A stretch of 64,000 nt of DNA. Origin: Cohnella phaseoli (lineage in GTDB: Bacteria; Bacillota; Bacilli; Paenibacillales; Paenibacillaceae). Position numbers and translations under genes: made by a program. Below are positions 35,327 to 44,784 of the stretch, one piece after another. Numbering within the stretch: position 1 is the stretch's first letter; every line of letters starts with the position of its first letter. The notes under the pieces are model-generated. The model searched no databases. It was not told the DNA's origin and worked only from the letters and a program-made list of their open reading frames with translations. Location: NCBI RefSeq assembly GCF_003386235.1, contig NZ_QRDZ01000008.1:62001-126000 (forward strand). Reading direction: 5' to 3'.

Positions 35327-36067
35327 TCACCGGTACTCTTCAGGACATTCACCCACTCTAGCGGCAATAATTACAGATAGGTAATCTTGTATCCTTTCTC
35401 GGGTAACATTCATTTCCACAAGATATAAATCAGTTAACGTTTTCTTAAATCTCAGTAACCTTTCACTATCTTCAGCATCTTGTGGAACTGGTGTGTACTC
35501 CATTAGGAAAACAGTTCTTGCAATATCATATAAGGAGTCTCCATGGCATACGTTCATGAAATCTATAACCATTGTATGACCGCTTGATAATAAGATATTA
35601 CCGGGATGAAAATCACCATGACAAAGTGTATCTCCATCTTTCAATTTAGCCAGGGTTTCCAATGCTCTCTCTCGATCAATCAAATTAGCAGATGCAGCGT
35701 TTAATATATTAGATTCTAAAAATTCTTTGTAACTCGGTACGTTGTTCACGCTGTTCTGAATAATTGTCTTATGCAGCCTTGCCATATATTTGGCACATTC
35801 TTGGAGGTCGCCTGTTTTCAAAACCCAATTCAACAGGGTTTCCCCCTCCACCCTGTCGTATATAATTCCTGTCTGCTCTTCAATACAAATGATTTCGTAT
35901 ACCTTGGGTTTTGCAAAATTTATAGCATTGATTGCTTTAGCGTTAAGAAACTCCCTTTCTATCGCACTTTTGGGATAACCCTTAACGAACAGCTTAAGCA
36001 CCGTACCTTCTTCCCACTCATATACCGTAGCTGTATTGCCTTTACCGATTATTTTTCCATACTGCAT
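35327..36067 (-). CDS. APH/choline kinase-fold phosphotransferase
   Basis: The 246-residue protein has IGKGNTATVYEW (nucleotide loop), VLKLF with the ATP-contact Lys, catalytic loop LCHGDFHPGNILL (Asp about residue 151) and MVIDFMNVCHGD (metal Asp). This is the aminoglycoside phosphotransferase fold; actual substrate unknown and it is somewhat small. It begins 62 bases past the ABC-F stop and may share the operon. The upstream 295 bases to 35032 hold only the SDR promoter and a GGACGGA/TCCGTCC hairpin at about 35276-35301. Confidence 0.82.
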   Translation of the reverse strand: MQYGKIIGKGNTATVYEWEEGTVLKLFVKGYPKSAIEREFLNAKAINAINFAKPKVYEIICIEEQTGIIYDRVEGETLLNWVLKTGDLQECAKYMARLHKTIIQNSVNNVPSYKEFLESNILNAASANLIDRERALETLAKLKDGDTLCHGDFHPGNILLSSGHTMVIDFMNVCHGDSLYDIARTVFLMEYTPVPQDAEDSERLLRFKKTLTDLYLVEMNVTRERIQDYLSVIIAARVGECPEEYR

Positions 36068-36128
36068 CGTATGTCACCGCCTTTCAACCCTTATGTTATC
36101 TGCTTGCTACCGTCTAGGGGCTTCTCTC

Positions 36129-37703
36129 TTACAGGCTCTGTTCGGTCACTCCCGTTACCGGATCGAAGGTCAGCATCTTGGTCCCGATCTTATCGATAAA
36201 GAAGCGATCATGGCTTACCGTAATAACCGCACCGGGAAAATGGATCAGAGCTTGCTCCATCACTTGTATGCTCGTGAGGTCCAGATGGTTGGTCGGCTCG
36301 TCCAAAATGATAACGGCCGCACCCGAGAGTAGACACTTAGCCAGCGCCACCCGAGCTTTCTGCCCGCCGGACAGATGGCCGATCGCCTTGCTCAGATCCG
36401 CCTCCGAGAATTGCAGCATAGCCAGGAATTTGTTCACCTTTTTGCGCGGAGCATCCAGTCCCAATCCATACGTATTTACCGCGTGGCTGACGGTGTCCTT
36501 AGGATCGAGTTCCTCCCACATCCGGTTGAAATAGGCGTAGTTAACCCCCTTCTCCCAAACAACCTCCCCGGAATCCGGCTTCTCCTGCCCGGTAAGCGCC
36601 TTAATGAGCGTGGACTTCCCGCTTCCGTTCGGTCCCACGATGACCAAGCGATCTTCCTTCTGAATATCGAAGCTAACGTTCTCGAAGATCTGCCTGCCCT
36701 CGTAGGTCTGCCCGATCTCCTTCACTTCGCATAGCTTGTCGGGAAAGCGCAGCCTCTCGTAGATGTCGGTAATCAGCACGTTAACGGGATGCGGCTCTAT
36801 CCGCTTCTTGTTATCCGCCAGCTTCCGCGAGAGACGGTCCTTGGAACCGGATTTCCGGTTCGCGCGATCGTCGATCGCCTCGGATTCCATGAGCAGCAGC
36901 TCTTCCTCCCACTCGAACTGGCGGTCCAGCTCCTTCTTGCGCATCTTCTTCTTACGGACGTAATCCGTGTAGTTGCCTTCGTATTCCTGAAAATGATAGT
37001 TCTCGATCTCGATCGTGCGCGTGACAACCTTGTCGATAAATTGCCGGTCATGCGATACCAGAATCATGGCTCCCTTGAATCGGTACAGCCACTGCTCCAG
37101 CCATGCAATCCCTTCCATATCCAAGTAGTTCGTCGGCTCGTCGAGCAGAACGACATCAGGCAGCTCGATTAGCATCTTCGCGAGCGCCGCACGGTTACGC
37201 CATCCCCCGGACAACTCATCGATTGGCTGATTGCGGGATCTGTCATTGAACCCCAACTTCGTAAGCACCGTATTAATCTCGACGGACACGTTCCAGCCAT
37301 CGAGATGATCCATCTGCTCGAATAACTCCGCTTGTCTTGCCAGCAGCGCATTCATCTCGCTATCGTCGGTAACCGCACCCAGTTTATCTCCGACCTCTTG
37401 CAGCTCTCGTTCAATAAGGGCAACCTGCTCGAAGCAGGCTTCCAGTTCTTGTTGAACGGACAAGCCTCCGCTGAGTTCCGAGAATTGCGAGAAATATCCG
37501 ATTTGCACCTGAGGATCTATTTCTACTCTGCCGGACGTCGGCTCTTCCTTGCCCATGATGAGCTTAAATACCGTCGACTTGCCGGCGCCGTTCCGTCCGA
37601 TTAGGCCAATACGTTCCCCTTGCATCACTCGAAAATAAATGTCGCGGAAGATCATGGACTCTTCATACTTCTTCGTGACGTTCTCCAACCGTATTACGCT
37701 CAT
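36129..37703 (-). CDS. ABC-F type ATPase (second)
   Basis: The protein of about 524 residues has two ABC domains: Walker A LIGRNGAGKSTV and VGPNGSGKSTLI, signatures LSGGWRNR and LSGGQKAR, Walker B VVLLDEPTNYLD and VIILDEPTNHLD, and a linker of about 80 residues with KKKMRKKELDRQ. There are no membrane helices, so it is soluble. ABC-F proteins act at the ribosome, as translation factors or antibiotic-target protectors. I choose the ATG at 37703 with GGGGTG eight bases upstream over the GTG at 37712. Confidence 0.9.
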   Translation of the reverse strand: MSVIRLENVTKKYEESMIFRDIYFRVMQGERIGLIGRNGAGKSTVFKLIMGKEEPTSGRVEIDPQVQIGYFSQFSELSGGLSVQQELEACFEQVALIERELQEVGDKLGAVTDDSEMNALLARQAELFEQMDHLDGWNVSVEINTVLTKLGFNDRSRNQPIDELSGGWRNRAALAKMLIELPDVVLLDEPTNYLDMEGIAWLEQWLYRFKGAMILVSHDRQFIDKVVTRTIEIENYHFQEYEGNYTDYVRKKKMRKKELDRQFEWEEELLLMESEAIDDRANRKSGSKDRLSRKLADNKKRIEPHPVNVLITDIYERLRFPDKLCEVKEIGQTYEGRQIFENVSFDIQKEDRLVIVGPNGSGKSTLIKALTGQEKPDSGEVVWEKGVNYAYFNRMWEELDPKDTVSHAVNTYGLGLDAPRKKVNKFLAMLQFSEADLSKAIGHLSGGQKARVALAKCLLSGAAVIILDEPTNHLDLTSIQVMEQALIHFPGAVITVSHDRFFIDKIGTKMLTFDPVTGVTEQSL

Positions 37704-37717
37704 GGCGATCACCCCAT

Positions 37718-39460
37718 CTACAGCAGCTTAATCAGCTCTTCCAGCTCGTCAACCCATCCTTTTGCAAGTTCGAATTGAGTATCTTTTAAAGCCAATTCTA
37801 TTTTCATTTCAACCGCTTTTTTCTTTTGTTCCGTTTCTAAATAGTCTTTATCGAAATGACTGGCATAAATCATCTGTCTAAATTTTCGCATACTCATTTT
37901 TCTGATCGTCTTATCCTCAATGATTAGAACATAATCCATACCGTTTACAACGGAATAGAAATCATGGGAAATCATGAGAATCGCGCCTTTATAGTCTTCA
38001 ATGGCTTTTTCCAGCGCGATTTGTGTATAGGTGTCTAAATGACTTGTCGGTTCATCAAGAAGCAATACGTTCGCTCTACTGGCAGAAACTTTAGCCAATT
38101 GAAGGATGTTTTTTTCTCCGCCGGATAAAGATTTTATCTTCTGACTCACGATTTCTCCTTCAAAGCCATAGTTTGAAAGATACGATCTAACCTCATCATA
38201 AGTGCTAAACCCAGTATCCATGAATTCTTCTAATATTGTATTGGAATCATTTAGCATTTCGCCTTGGAGCTGAGATAGGTAAGCCACTTTAGCATCGGTA
38301 TTTATTTCAATTGAATCATGATTATTGCTAAAGATTTCTCGTAGTAAAGTCGTTTTCCCGGTACCGTTCGGACCGATAATGGCCACTTTATCCGTCGTTT
38401 TTATCTCAAAGCTAACCTTGTCTAAAAGCAGCTCGTCAAAAGCAACGCTATAATCATGGACCTTGACAACAATGGCGTCTTCCATTTCATTATCCATATC
38501 GAAACGGATATTCGGTTGCTTAATCTCAACGAAGGGCGCTTTAATTCTACGCGCTTCCAACCTCTCTTGATAACTAACTCTAGCTTTTAACGCTCTACCT
38601 CTAGAGGCATCTGCATTATAAGTTGCAATAGCCCTTAGATTATGGATGATTTTCTCGTTTCTTTCACTCTCATCCTGTTCAGCGACTGCGAGCTCTTGCA
38701 ACTCGATTTTTGTCTGAAGCAAGGAGAGATTATACTCCATATACCGCCCATCGAACTCTTGGATCTCCCTATTTTCAAGGTGTATCATTTTGTTAAAGCA
38801 ATGATTCAATAAATATCGGTTGTGCGTAACAACCAGCAGCATTCCTTTGTAGGAATTAATCAGTTTTTTAAGCGCGTTTAGGTTTTCGAAGTCTAAAAAT
38901 ACATCCGGTTCGTCCATAATCATGAAGTCGGGACGATTAAGCATTTCCTTCATCACTTGAATAAGCTTGAATTCCCCGCCGCTCAGGTCGGATACCTGAT
39001 GATCTCTTCGCTTCATGAGGTTTGCCAGATTTAGCTGCTTATGAATGTTGCTTTCAAAATCTTCCCCGCCCATTGCATCAAATGCGTCTAAAGCGAATTG
39101 ATACTTTTCCAATAACGGTTCTATATCCGATGAAGTTTCCATTTCCGTGCAAATCGCTTGAATTTCATTTTGAATCTCTATAAATCGTTCTCCTATATAT
39201 TCAAACACTGTTTTTTCTTTAGTGTTGTCTAGTTCTGAGAACTGACTTACATATCCAATTGTGCAATCGGGGTCGATTTCTAATTTGCCATCGAATAGAT
39301 ATCTTTCCGGGTCCATCAGGATATCAATCAATGTACTTTTCCCACTGCCGCTTGTTCCAATAAAAGCGCAATGTTGATCTTCCTCTAACGTAAATGAAAT
39401 GTTGTTATAAAGTTCTTTTTGCGGAAATGAGAAGGACAAGCGTTCAACTTTTATCATCAT
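37718..39460 (-). CDS. ABC-F type ATPase (first)
   Basis: The 580-residue protein has two ABC domains, the first atypical: FIGTSGSGKSTLI, then LSGGEFKLIQVMKE and MIMDEPDVFLDFEN, so its Walker B is followed by Asp-Val-Phe instead of Thr-Asn-His. The second domain is regular: IGPNGTGKTTLL, LSGGEKNILQL, LLLDEPTSHLD. The coding sequence is visibly more AT-rich than the helicase and ABC-F genes flanking it. It starts 13 bases past the helicase stop. Together with the next ABC-F it makes two different paralogues in tandem. Confidence 0.88.
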   Translation of the reverse strand: MMIKVERLSFSFPQKELYNNISFTLEEDQHCAFIGTSGSGKSTLIDILMDPERYLFDGKLEIDPDCTIGYVSQFSELDNTKEKTVFEYIGERFIEIQNEIQAICTEMETSSDIEPLLEKYQFALDAFDAMGGEDFESNIHKQLNLANLMKRRDHQVSDLSGGEFKLIQVMKEMLNRPDFMIMDEPDVFLDFENLNALKKLINSYKGMLLVVTHNRYLLNHCFNKMIHLENREIQEFDGRYMEYNLSLLQTKIELQELAVAEQDESERNEKIIHNLRAIATYNADASRGRALKARVSYQERLEARRIKAPFVEIKQPNIRFDMDNEMEDAIVVKVHDYSVAFDELLLDKVSFEIKTTDKVAIIGPNGTGKTTLLREIFSNNHDSIEINTDAKVAYLSQLQGEMLNDSNTILEEFMDTGFSTYDEVRSYLSNYGFEGEIVSQKIKSLSGGEKNILQLAKVSASRANVLLLDEPTSHLDTYTQIALEKAIEDYKGAILMISHDFYSVVNGMDYVLIIEDKTIRKMSMRKFRQMIYASHFDKDYLETEQKKKAVEMKIELALKDTQFELAKGWVDELEELIKLL

Positions 39461-39472
39461 ATTATTCCCTTC

Positions 39473-40744
39473 TTACTTTCCAGCATTGGATCGCCGTCTA
39501 CGGCGGCGGCCAGCCTCGCCGCTATGTCCGCGAGTATCGTCCTTGGATGGCGCACTATTGACTTTGACTCGGTCCACCGTGACCGTCGCAGGTTCCGGCT
39601 TCGTAAGGGTCATCGGGTAAGGATGATCGGCAATCACCGGGATTCTCTGCTTCGTCAGCTTCTCGATTTCCTTCAGATAAGGAATCTCCTCGTTCTCGCA
39701 GAACGAAATCGCGATCCCGCTTAAGCCCGCACGCCCAGTACGGCCGATCCGATGTACGTAAGTCTCTGCTATATTTGGCAAATTAAAGTTAATAACGTGC
39801 GATAGTTCCTCAACGTCGATGCCTCGTGCCGCGATGTCTGTCGCCACCAGCAAGCGTGTCGCACCGCTTTTGAAGTTATTCAGCGCCGCTTGTCGGGCAT
39901 TCTGGGACTTGTCGCCATGAATCGCTTGCGCAGTAATCTTCGCTTTCGTCAAGCCTCGCACTACCCGGTCCGCACCGTGCTTCGTACGGGTGAACACGAT
40001 AGCGCTCGCGATCGACTTATCCTGCAGCAGATCGATTAACAGCGGCAGTTTATTCGGCTTGTCCACATAATAGAGGACCTGCTTAATCCGCTCCGCCGTT
40101 GAGGAAACAGGAGTAATCTCGATTTTCACCGGATTCTTCAGCAAAGTGTTAACCAACGACGTGATCTCAGACGGCATCGTCGCAGAGAAGAATAACGTCT
40201 GCCGCTTGGCCGGCAGCTTGGCAATGATTCGCTTCATATCATGAATGAAGCCCATATCAAGCATCCGATCGGCTTCGTCCAACACCAGAATCTGCACGTG
40301 ACGCAGGTCAACGAACCCTTGGTTCATCAGGTCGATCAACCGTCCCGGCGTGGCAATCAGAATGTCCGTGCCTTTCTCCAACAACTGCTCCTGAGCCCTC
40401 TGCGTGACACCGCCCACGATCACGCCGCAGCGCAGATTCGTGAAACATCCGTAAGATTTGGCATTGTCGGAAATCTGAATAGCCAACTCACGCGTAGGCG
40501 TCAGGATCAGTGAGCGTATAACACGCTTGCCTTTCGGGGGACCCTGCTGTGTACTCAGCAGTTGGATGATCGGCAGCAAGAAGGCCGCTGTCTTGCCGGT
40601 CCCTGTCTGGGCGCAGCCAAACAAGTCACGGCCTGCCAGCACTGGGGGAATTGCCTGCTCTTGGATAGGCGTGGGCTGCGTATAATTTTCCTTAGCTATT
40701 GCTTTAATAATCGGGGGTATCAACTGCAATTGTTCAAATGTCAT
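39473..40744 (-). CDS. DEAD-box RNA helicase
   Basis: From the ATG at 40744 (AAGGAG seven bases upstream) it has 423 residues and the full motif set: Q motif TPIQEQAI, motif I AQTGTGKTAAF, Ia PTRELA, II VLDEADRMLD, III SATMP, and in the second domain IVFTRTKHGAD, ATDIAARGIDV and HRIGRTGRAG. The C-terminus ends in a basic RRRRRRS-like tail. It resembles RhlE/CshA helicases used in ribosome assembly and RNA decay. It heads the row of ABC-F genes. Confidence 0.9.
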   Translation of the reverse strand: MTFEQLQLIPPIIKAIAKENYTQPTPIQEQAIPPVLAGRDLFGCAQTGTGKTAAFLLPIIQLLSTQQGPPKGKRVIRSLILTPTRELAIQISDNAKSYGCFTNLRCGVIVGGVTQRAQEQLLEKGTDILIATPGRLIDLMNQGFVDLRHVQILVLDEADRMLDMGFIHDMKRIIAKLPAKRQTLFFSATMPSEITSLVNTLLKNPVKIEITPVSSTAERIKQVLYYVDKPNKLPLLIDLLQDKSIASAIVFTRTKHGADRVVRGLTKAKITAQAIHGDKSQNARQAALNNFKSGATRLLVATDIAARGIDVEELSHVINFNLPNIAETYVHRIGRTGRAGLSGIAISFCENEEIPYLKEIEKLTKQRIPVIADHPYPMTLTKPEPATVTVDRVKVNSAPSKDDTRGHSGEAGRRRRRRSNAGK

Positions 40745-41090
40745 ACGATCTCCTTCTTCAAGAACCCGTCTCAATACACAAGTTTCTCTACTAGTATTAT
40801 ACCCTAGAAAAGGAGTAGAACTGCACTCCCACTGAAATAGTGAAAACGTTTGATGACCTCATCATCATTACCTCATTGAGTTGACCGGCACGATATCATA
40901 ATCCCCAAACCCCATCCTGTCAAGAGATAATGCGTGAATGAGCGAGAAAACGGGGGCGCCCCACTAATAGTTTCGAATTAGGAATGAATTTCCGAGAACG
41001 AGAGGCATTTTCGCTTTTTCCAAATCATCCAGTTTCACGTAAAATTTTCTTCAGGCAATGGGAACGGGTAGACAGAAAAGGAGGTTCTGC

Positions 41091-41330
41091 ATGAACAGAG
41101 TGGACAAAATCAGATTTATGCTCCTTTACGACAAAACGCCCGAAGCAGAATGCTACGGGTACATGGAGTTGAATCGGGATGGCAATATGATCGCGCTCTA
41201 CAATAGGTATGGCGAGGAAATAGACATGAATGGCGGACATGAATTTGTCAGGGTACGGACAATCGGCAAATTCGATGATGAAGACCGCGATGATTTTTAT
41301 TCCTTGTTAGAAAGCGATGATGCAGGATAA
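41091..41330 (+). CDS. Small acidic hypothetical protein
   Basis: From the ATG at 41091 (AAGGAGG seven bases upstream) it has 79 residues, very acidic at the end (DDEDRDDFYSLLESDD), with an NRYGEEIDMNGGHEFVRVRT middle. No known domain seen. The strong ribosome binding site supports it. The 346 bases before, between it and the helicase, contain no other gene. Function unknown. Confidence 0.6.
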   Translation: MNRVDKIRFMLLYDKTPEAECYGYMELNRDGNMIALYNRYGEEIDMNGGHEFVRVRTIGKFDDEDRDDFYSLLESDDAG

Positions 41331-41432
41331 CTTGCATGACAGGCCGGCCATTCGGTTAACCGAAGAAATCAAATATCACATGAACACTTTAAACTGATTC
41401 GTCTAACCCTGTTTCTTTTCCCATCTTTGATG

Positions 41433-41756
41433 TTATTTTAGAATGCTTTTCTCCAGGTGTAATTGTCGAAGAAACAAAAACAAGGGAAGACCCAGTGAAG
41501 GACCTACCAGTAGCGTACCTGCCATCGGCAGCCATAAATATTTCATTCTCTTTCTGGTGCCTTCTAACAGAATGAATCCCATAAGCACGATCGCGGTAAC
41601 TAAAACATCCATCCATGCAAAAGCTCCGATACGCGTACTGGTTATGGCTTCAAATAGAAGAGTCAAATCGAAGCCGTTGCGCACGATCCAAGGGATAAAT
41701 TGCGAATAGGGCAAGACGAGTCCCAATAAAGATAATACTCCGTAAAAGTACTTCAT
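41433..41756 (-). CDS. DUF2834-like membrane protein
   Basis: A 107-residue protein with three membrane helices: YGVLSLLGLVLPYSQFIPW, MDVLVTAIVLMGFILLEG, YLWLPMAGTLLVGPSLGLP. This is the DUF2834 layout. The ATG has GGAGGGTTATAA upstream. The gene stands alone; the surrounding 41331-41432 and 41757-42043 carry no further gene and are AT-rich. Role unknown. Confidence 0.7.
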   Translation of the reverse strand: MKYFYGVLSLLGLVLPYSQFIPWIVRNGFDLTLLFEAITSTRIGAFAWMDVLVTAIVLMGFILLEGTRKRMKYLWLPMAGTLLVGPSLGLPLFLFLRQLHLEKSILK

Positions 41757-42043
41757 TTATAACCCTCCATTATTTTGTAATTCCAAAAAGCTCGCAAAAG
41801 TCCGTTTGAATTTCATATTCGATCTATCCTTAGTTTGTTAATGTAATATGAAACGATTTCATTATAACATTAACCCTCTACGTGAACGAACTTGGATAAA
41901 CTATCGTTACCCGTTAGGAGTTTAACGTTCGGGCCACATCTGTTGCCTAGAAACAACATTCATACCTCCATATCCAATATGACATAAGGTGACATATATG
42001 AGGTCTATAATGGGTGTTAGATTAATGAAAGGAGTAACAACTC

Positions 42044-42598
42044 ATGAAACGTAAAATAATTTTAGATTTAGCTGTTACTTTAGATGGGTTTATTGAAGGA
42101 AAAAAGGGTGAAGTTGATTGGTGCATTATGGACTCTGAGATGGGGTTTAATCATTTTTTAAATCAAATTGATACCATATTATATGGAAGAAAAAGCTATG
42201 ATTTATGGGGAGAATTTACTCCGGAAATTGAACAAACGGATTCTGAAAAAGAATTTTGGGAATTGGTTCATAGTAAAGAGAAATATGTGTTTTCCAGGAC
42301 GCAAAAGGGGACGGATAATAAAGCAATATTCATAAATGACAGTATTCTTGAAAAAGTAAATGAATTAAAGAATAAGCCTGGTAAAGACATCTGGCTATAT
42401 GGTGGAGCAAGTCTTATTACGACTTTTATCAATTTAGGACTTGTTGATGAATTTAGATTATCTGTTCACCCTGTTGTTTTGGGAGAAGGAAAACCGCTGT
42501 TTGTGGATATAAAACAGAGGTTGAATTTAAAAATCGTTAGTACAAGAACGTTCTCCTCCGGTGTGGTACAACTCATTTATCATTTGGACGAGAACTAA
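42044..42598 (+). CDS. Dihydrofolate reductase-like protein, AT-rich
   Basis: The 184-residue protein has LDLAVTLDGFIEG at the start, ILYGRKSYDLWG, KDIWLYGGASLITTFINLGLVDEF (core YGGASLITTF) and HPVVLGEGKPLF. It is the third RibD C-terminal-like reductase here. Its coding sequence is far richer in A and T than the other two (for example AAA, TTA and ATT dominate), a sign of recent acquisition. GGAG is eight bases before the ATG. Substrate unknown. Confidence 0.85.
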   Translation: MKRKIILDLAVTLDGFIEGKKGEVDWCIMDSEMGFNHFLNQIDTILYGRKSYDLWGEFTPEIEQTDSEKEFWELVHSKEKYVFSRTQKGTDNKAIFINDSILEKVNELKNKPGKDIWLYGGASLITTFINLGLVDEFRLSVHPVVLGEGKPLFVDIKQRLNLKIVSTRTFSSGVVQLIYHLDEN

Positions 42599-42907
42599 TC
42601 ATTTTGCACATTCCTATGATAAAATTGTTAGCTTCAGACTACGGTCTTGGATCGCCGCTTTTTCATTACACTTAAAGCTTAGAAAATAGAACTCCGAGGG
42701 GGAGGGGCTATGAAAGTCAATGATATCGTTCCTAGCATAAGTGGAAGATTATAATAGCAATCTAATTTTTTATATCGTATGATTCTTCACATACAATAAG
42801 ATTTTCCAATAATAAGCTTCATAATATAGATCTTATTACACTTTAGGGCCTTAAGGTGTACTGCGGTTATATTTTCCGTACGGGAGTTTTCTCGGAATGG
42901 AGAGATT
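42599..42907. other. Gene-poor AT-rich spacer
   Basis: A very strong ribosome binding site (GGGGGAGGGG) at about 42700 precedes an ATG at 42710 and 14 codons (MKVNDIVPSISGRL) before a stop. It looks like the 5' end of a lost gene rather than a working peptide gene. The last part should hold the promoter of the serine hydrolase gene. Nothing else seen. Confidence 0.35.
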
Positions 42908-44356
42908 ATGAAAAAAAATATTGTCTTTATGATTGCATTACTTATACTGTTCACCGGATTCGCAACACCAAGTTATGCATTATCAGATTCGCAATCTGAT
43001 TCCATACAAACATTGCTGAATGATGCAAGCCGTATATCGGGTGTTCCGGGAATATCCATCTCCATACTTGCGAACAATGAAGTGCTCTACTTTTCTTCCG
43101 GGTACGCAGATCGTGAAAAGGGACTGTCGGCAAGTGAAAATACTCTATATGAGCTGGCTTCGGTAAGTAAAGCCTTTACCGGCATGGGTATTCTGCTGCT
43201 GGAAGAACAAGGACTGCTGTCCATGTCAGACTCTATCCAGAAATATTTGCCTTGGTTTACGTTAAAGTATCAGGGGAAACAAGTTGATATGCAAAGTGTG
43301 ACGCTCAATAACTTTTTACACCATACTAGCGGCTTAACAAATGGCAGTCACAGTCAAAACATTCCACAAGGCAATACGCCGGATATGTTGCAAAAAACCG
43401 TAGAAATGCTCGTAGATTCTAAATTGTCGTTCTATCCTGGTGAGCAGTATAATTACGGAACTATTAATTATGACGTATTAGGTCTGGTTATTGAGATGGT
43501 GTCGGGCCAAAGCTATGAAGACTTTATGAAGAAACAGGTATTTCAGCCACTGAATCTTCACCAGACGTATGTTTATAAAGAAGATGCTCAAGCCACCGGA
43601 CAGTTGGCACAGGGCTACCGTTCTTCTTTTTTTATGACAACTCCATATAACGCGCCGGATTATGCCGGGAATAAACCCGCAGGCTACATCATTTCCTCTA
43701 CAAAAGATATGGCGCGTTGGATGGGCATACAGATGGGGATGGTGCAGGACATACCCGAAATATTCCATACGGTTATCGAAAAATCACATCAGGGTGATCG
43801 GTCTGTTCCGGCTGTCAATGACATGTATTATGCGGCGGGCTGGTCGGTAAACGCCAACCAAACGAGGATAGAGCACCCAGGGGGCAATCCCGCTTTCGGA
43901 ACCGAAGTGGTCATACTGCTAAATGAACAAACAGCCATCTGCTTGCTGACCAACGGCGCGAATATCAATAGAGACATGGTACTAAAAGTTAAAGACATAT
44001 TAGACGGGAATCTGACGCAGTCCTATGGAATAAGCGGCACACAGCTTTTGGACATCTTTTTGTCGTCTGCCACAATTATTCTTTGCCTATTGGCTGTTCT
44101 GTTCTTTCTCTTGGGATTACGCAGAAGGAAAACGAATGAGCGGCAACCAATGACAAAAGGACGAATAATCGTAACAGCTATTTTGCTGATTGCTACGATT
44201 GTCCAGTGTATAATGTGCTGTGCATTGGATTGGTCAACGATACTTGTTTGGAAAACATATAGTGTTCTTACAGCTTTGATTTCGTCGGCATTATTAACAG
44301 CAAGTATGACATGGTTTGTATACACTCACCGATATAATGCCTCGCTCCGAAAATAA
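42908..44356 (+). CDS. Membrane-anchored beta-lactamase-like serine hydrolase
   Basis: The 482-residue protein has a signal peptide (about 1-25) and a class C/penicillin-binding fold with SVSKAFTG (nucleophile Ser, about residue 84), YNYGTINY (Tyr-x-Asn-like) and HPGGNPAF (the third motif, His in place of Lys). A C-terminal part with three membrane helices (about 379-475) follows, so the catalytic domain lies outside the cell, anchored at its C-end. Such proteins are often esterases or peptidases rather than lactamases. It stands alone. Confidence 0.85.
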   Translation: MKKNIVFMIALLILFTGFATPSYALSDSQSDSIQTLLNDASRISGVPGISISILANNEVLYFSSGYADREKGLSASENTLYELASVSKAFTGMGILLLEEQGLLSMSDSIQKYLPWFTLKYQGKQVDMQSVTLNNFLHHTSGLTNGSHSQNIPQGNTPDMLQKTVEMLVDSKLSFYPGEQYNYGTINYDVLGLVIEMVSGQSYEDFMKKQVFQPLNLHQTYVYKEDAQATGQLAQGYRSSFFMTTPYNAPDYAGNKPAGYIISSTKDMARWMGIQMGMVQDIPEIFHTVIEKSHQGDRSVPAVNDMYYAAGWSVNANQTRIEHPGGNPAFGTEVVILLNEQTAICLLTNGANINRDMVLKVKDILDGNLTQSYGISGTQLLDIFLSSATIILCLLAVLFFLLGLRRRKTNERQPMTKGRIIVTAILLIATIVQCIMCCALDWSTILVWKTYSVLTALISSALLTASMTWFVYTHRYNASLRK

Positions 44357-44466
44357 GCATTTCATTCGTTCGCTTTATTGATACTAACTCATCATTTGTT
44401 TGCTCATTAACATACATTAATACAACAAAAACATATTGAGCAATAACTCGTATTGGGGTGATTTGT

Positions 44467-44619
44467 GTGGGGATTAGTTATGTGCTTCTTGTTGTATGGC
44501 CAATTTTAATCCTGTATATCGTTTACAAAAAAAAGTATAAATCAGAACGGGAAAAAATTGGCATGATCTTATTAGGAATCCTATGGATCTTTCATCTATT
44601 TATTAACTTTCTTATCTAA
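44467..44619 (+). CDS. Small two-helix membrane protein
   Basis: A GTG at 44467, six bases after GGGGTG, opens 50 codons: two hydrophobic helices (VLLVVWPILILYIVY and MILLGILWIFHLFINFLI) around a basic loop KKKYKSEREKIG. The pattern is too regular for chance and is well below the usual size limit for annotation. It follows the serine hydrolase by 110 bases. A hairpin ending in TTTTT near 44673-44700 could terminate it. Function unknown. Confidence 0.6.
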   Translation: MGISYVLLVVWPILILYIVYKKKYKSEREKIGMILLGILWIFHLFINFLI

Positions 44620-44784
44620 AAAATAAATAAAAGATCTTACAAAGAAATATATAAAAAAATACATTGATCAATCGAAATCCGGAGCCCATTTCGGGTTTTT
44701 GCTTTTTAAATCAGACTCGACGCGATTTAGAGTTTAGTTTCAAGCGCGAACTTTTTAGTAAAATCCGGAGGTGGGGGTTAGGGA

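Noticed and set aside
35057..35380. 107-codon plus-strand frame between SDR and APH genes
   Set aside because: It covers the TetR operators and promoter, has no ribosome binding site at its start, and overlaps the APH gene end.
40951..40962. GGGGCGCCCC palindrome
   Set aside because: A ten-base palindrome with no repeat partner or promoter context; likely chance in GC-rich DNA.
42710..42754. 14-codon frame behind a very strong ribosome binding site
   Set aside because: No start-stop conservation can be judged and no similar peptide is known to me; noted in the spacer entry only.
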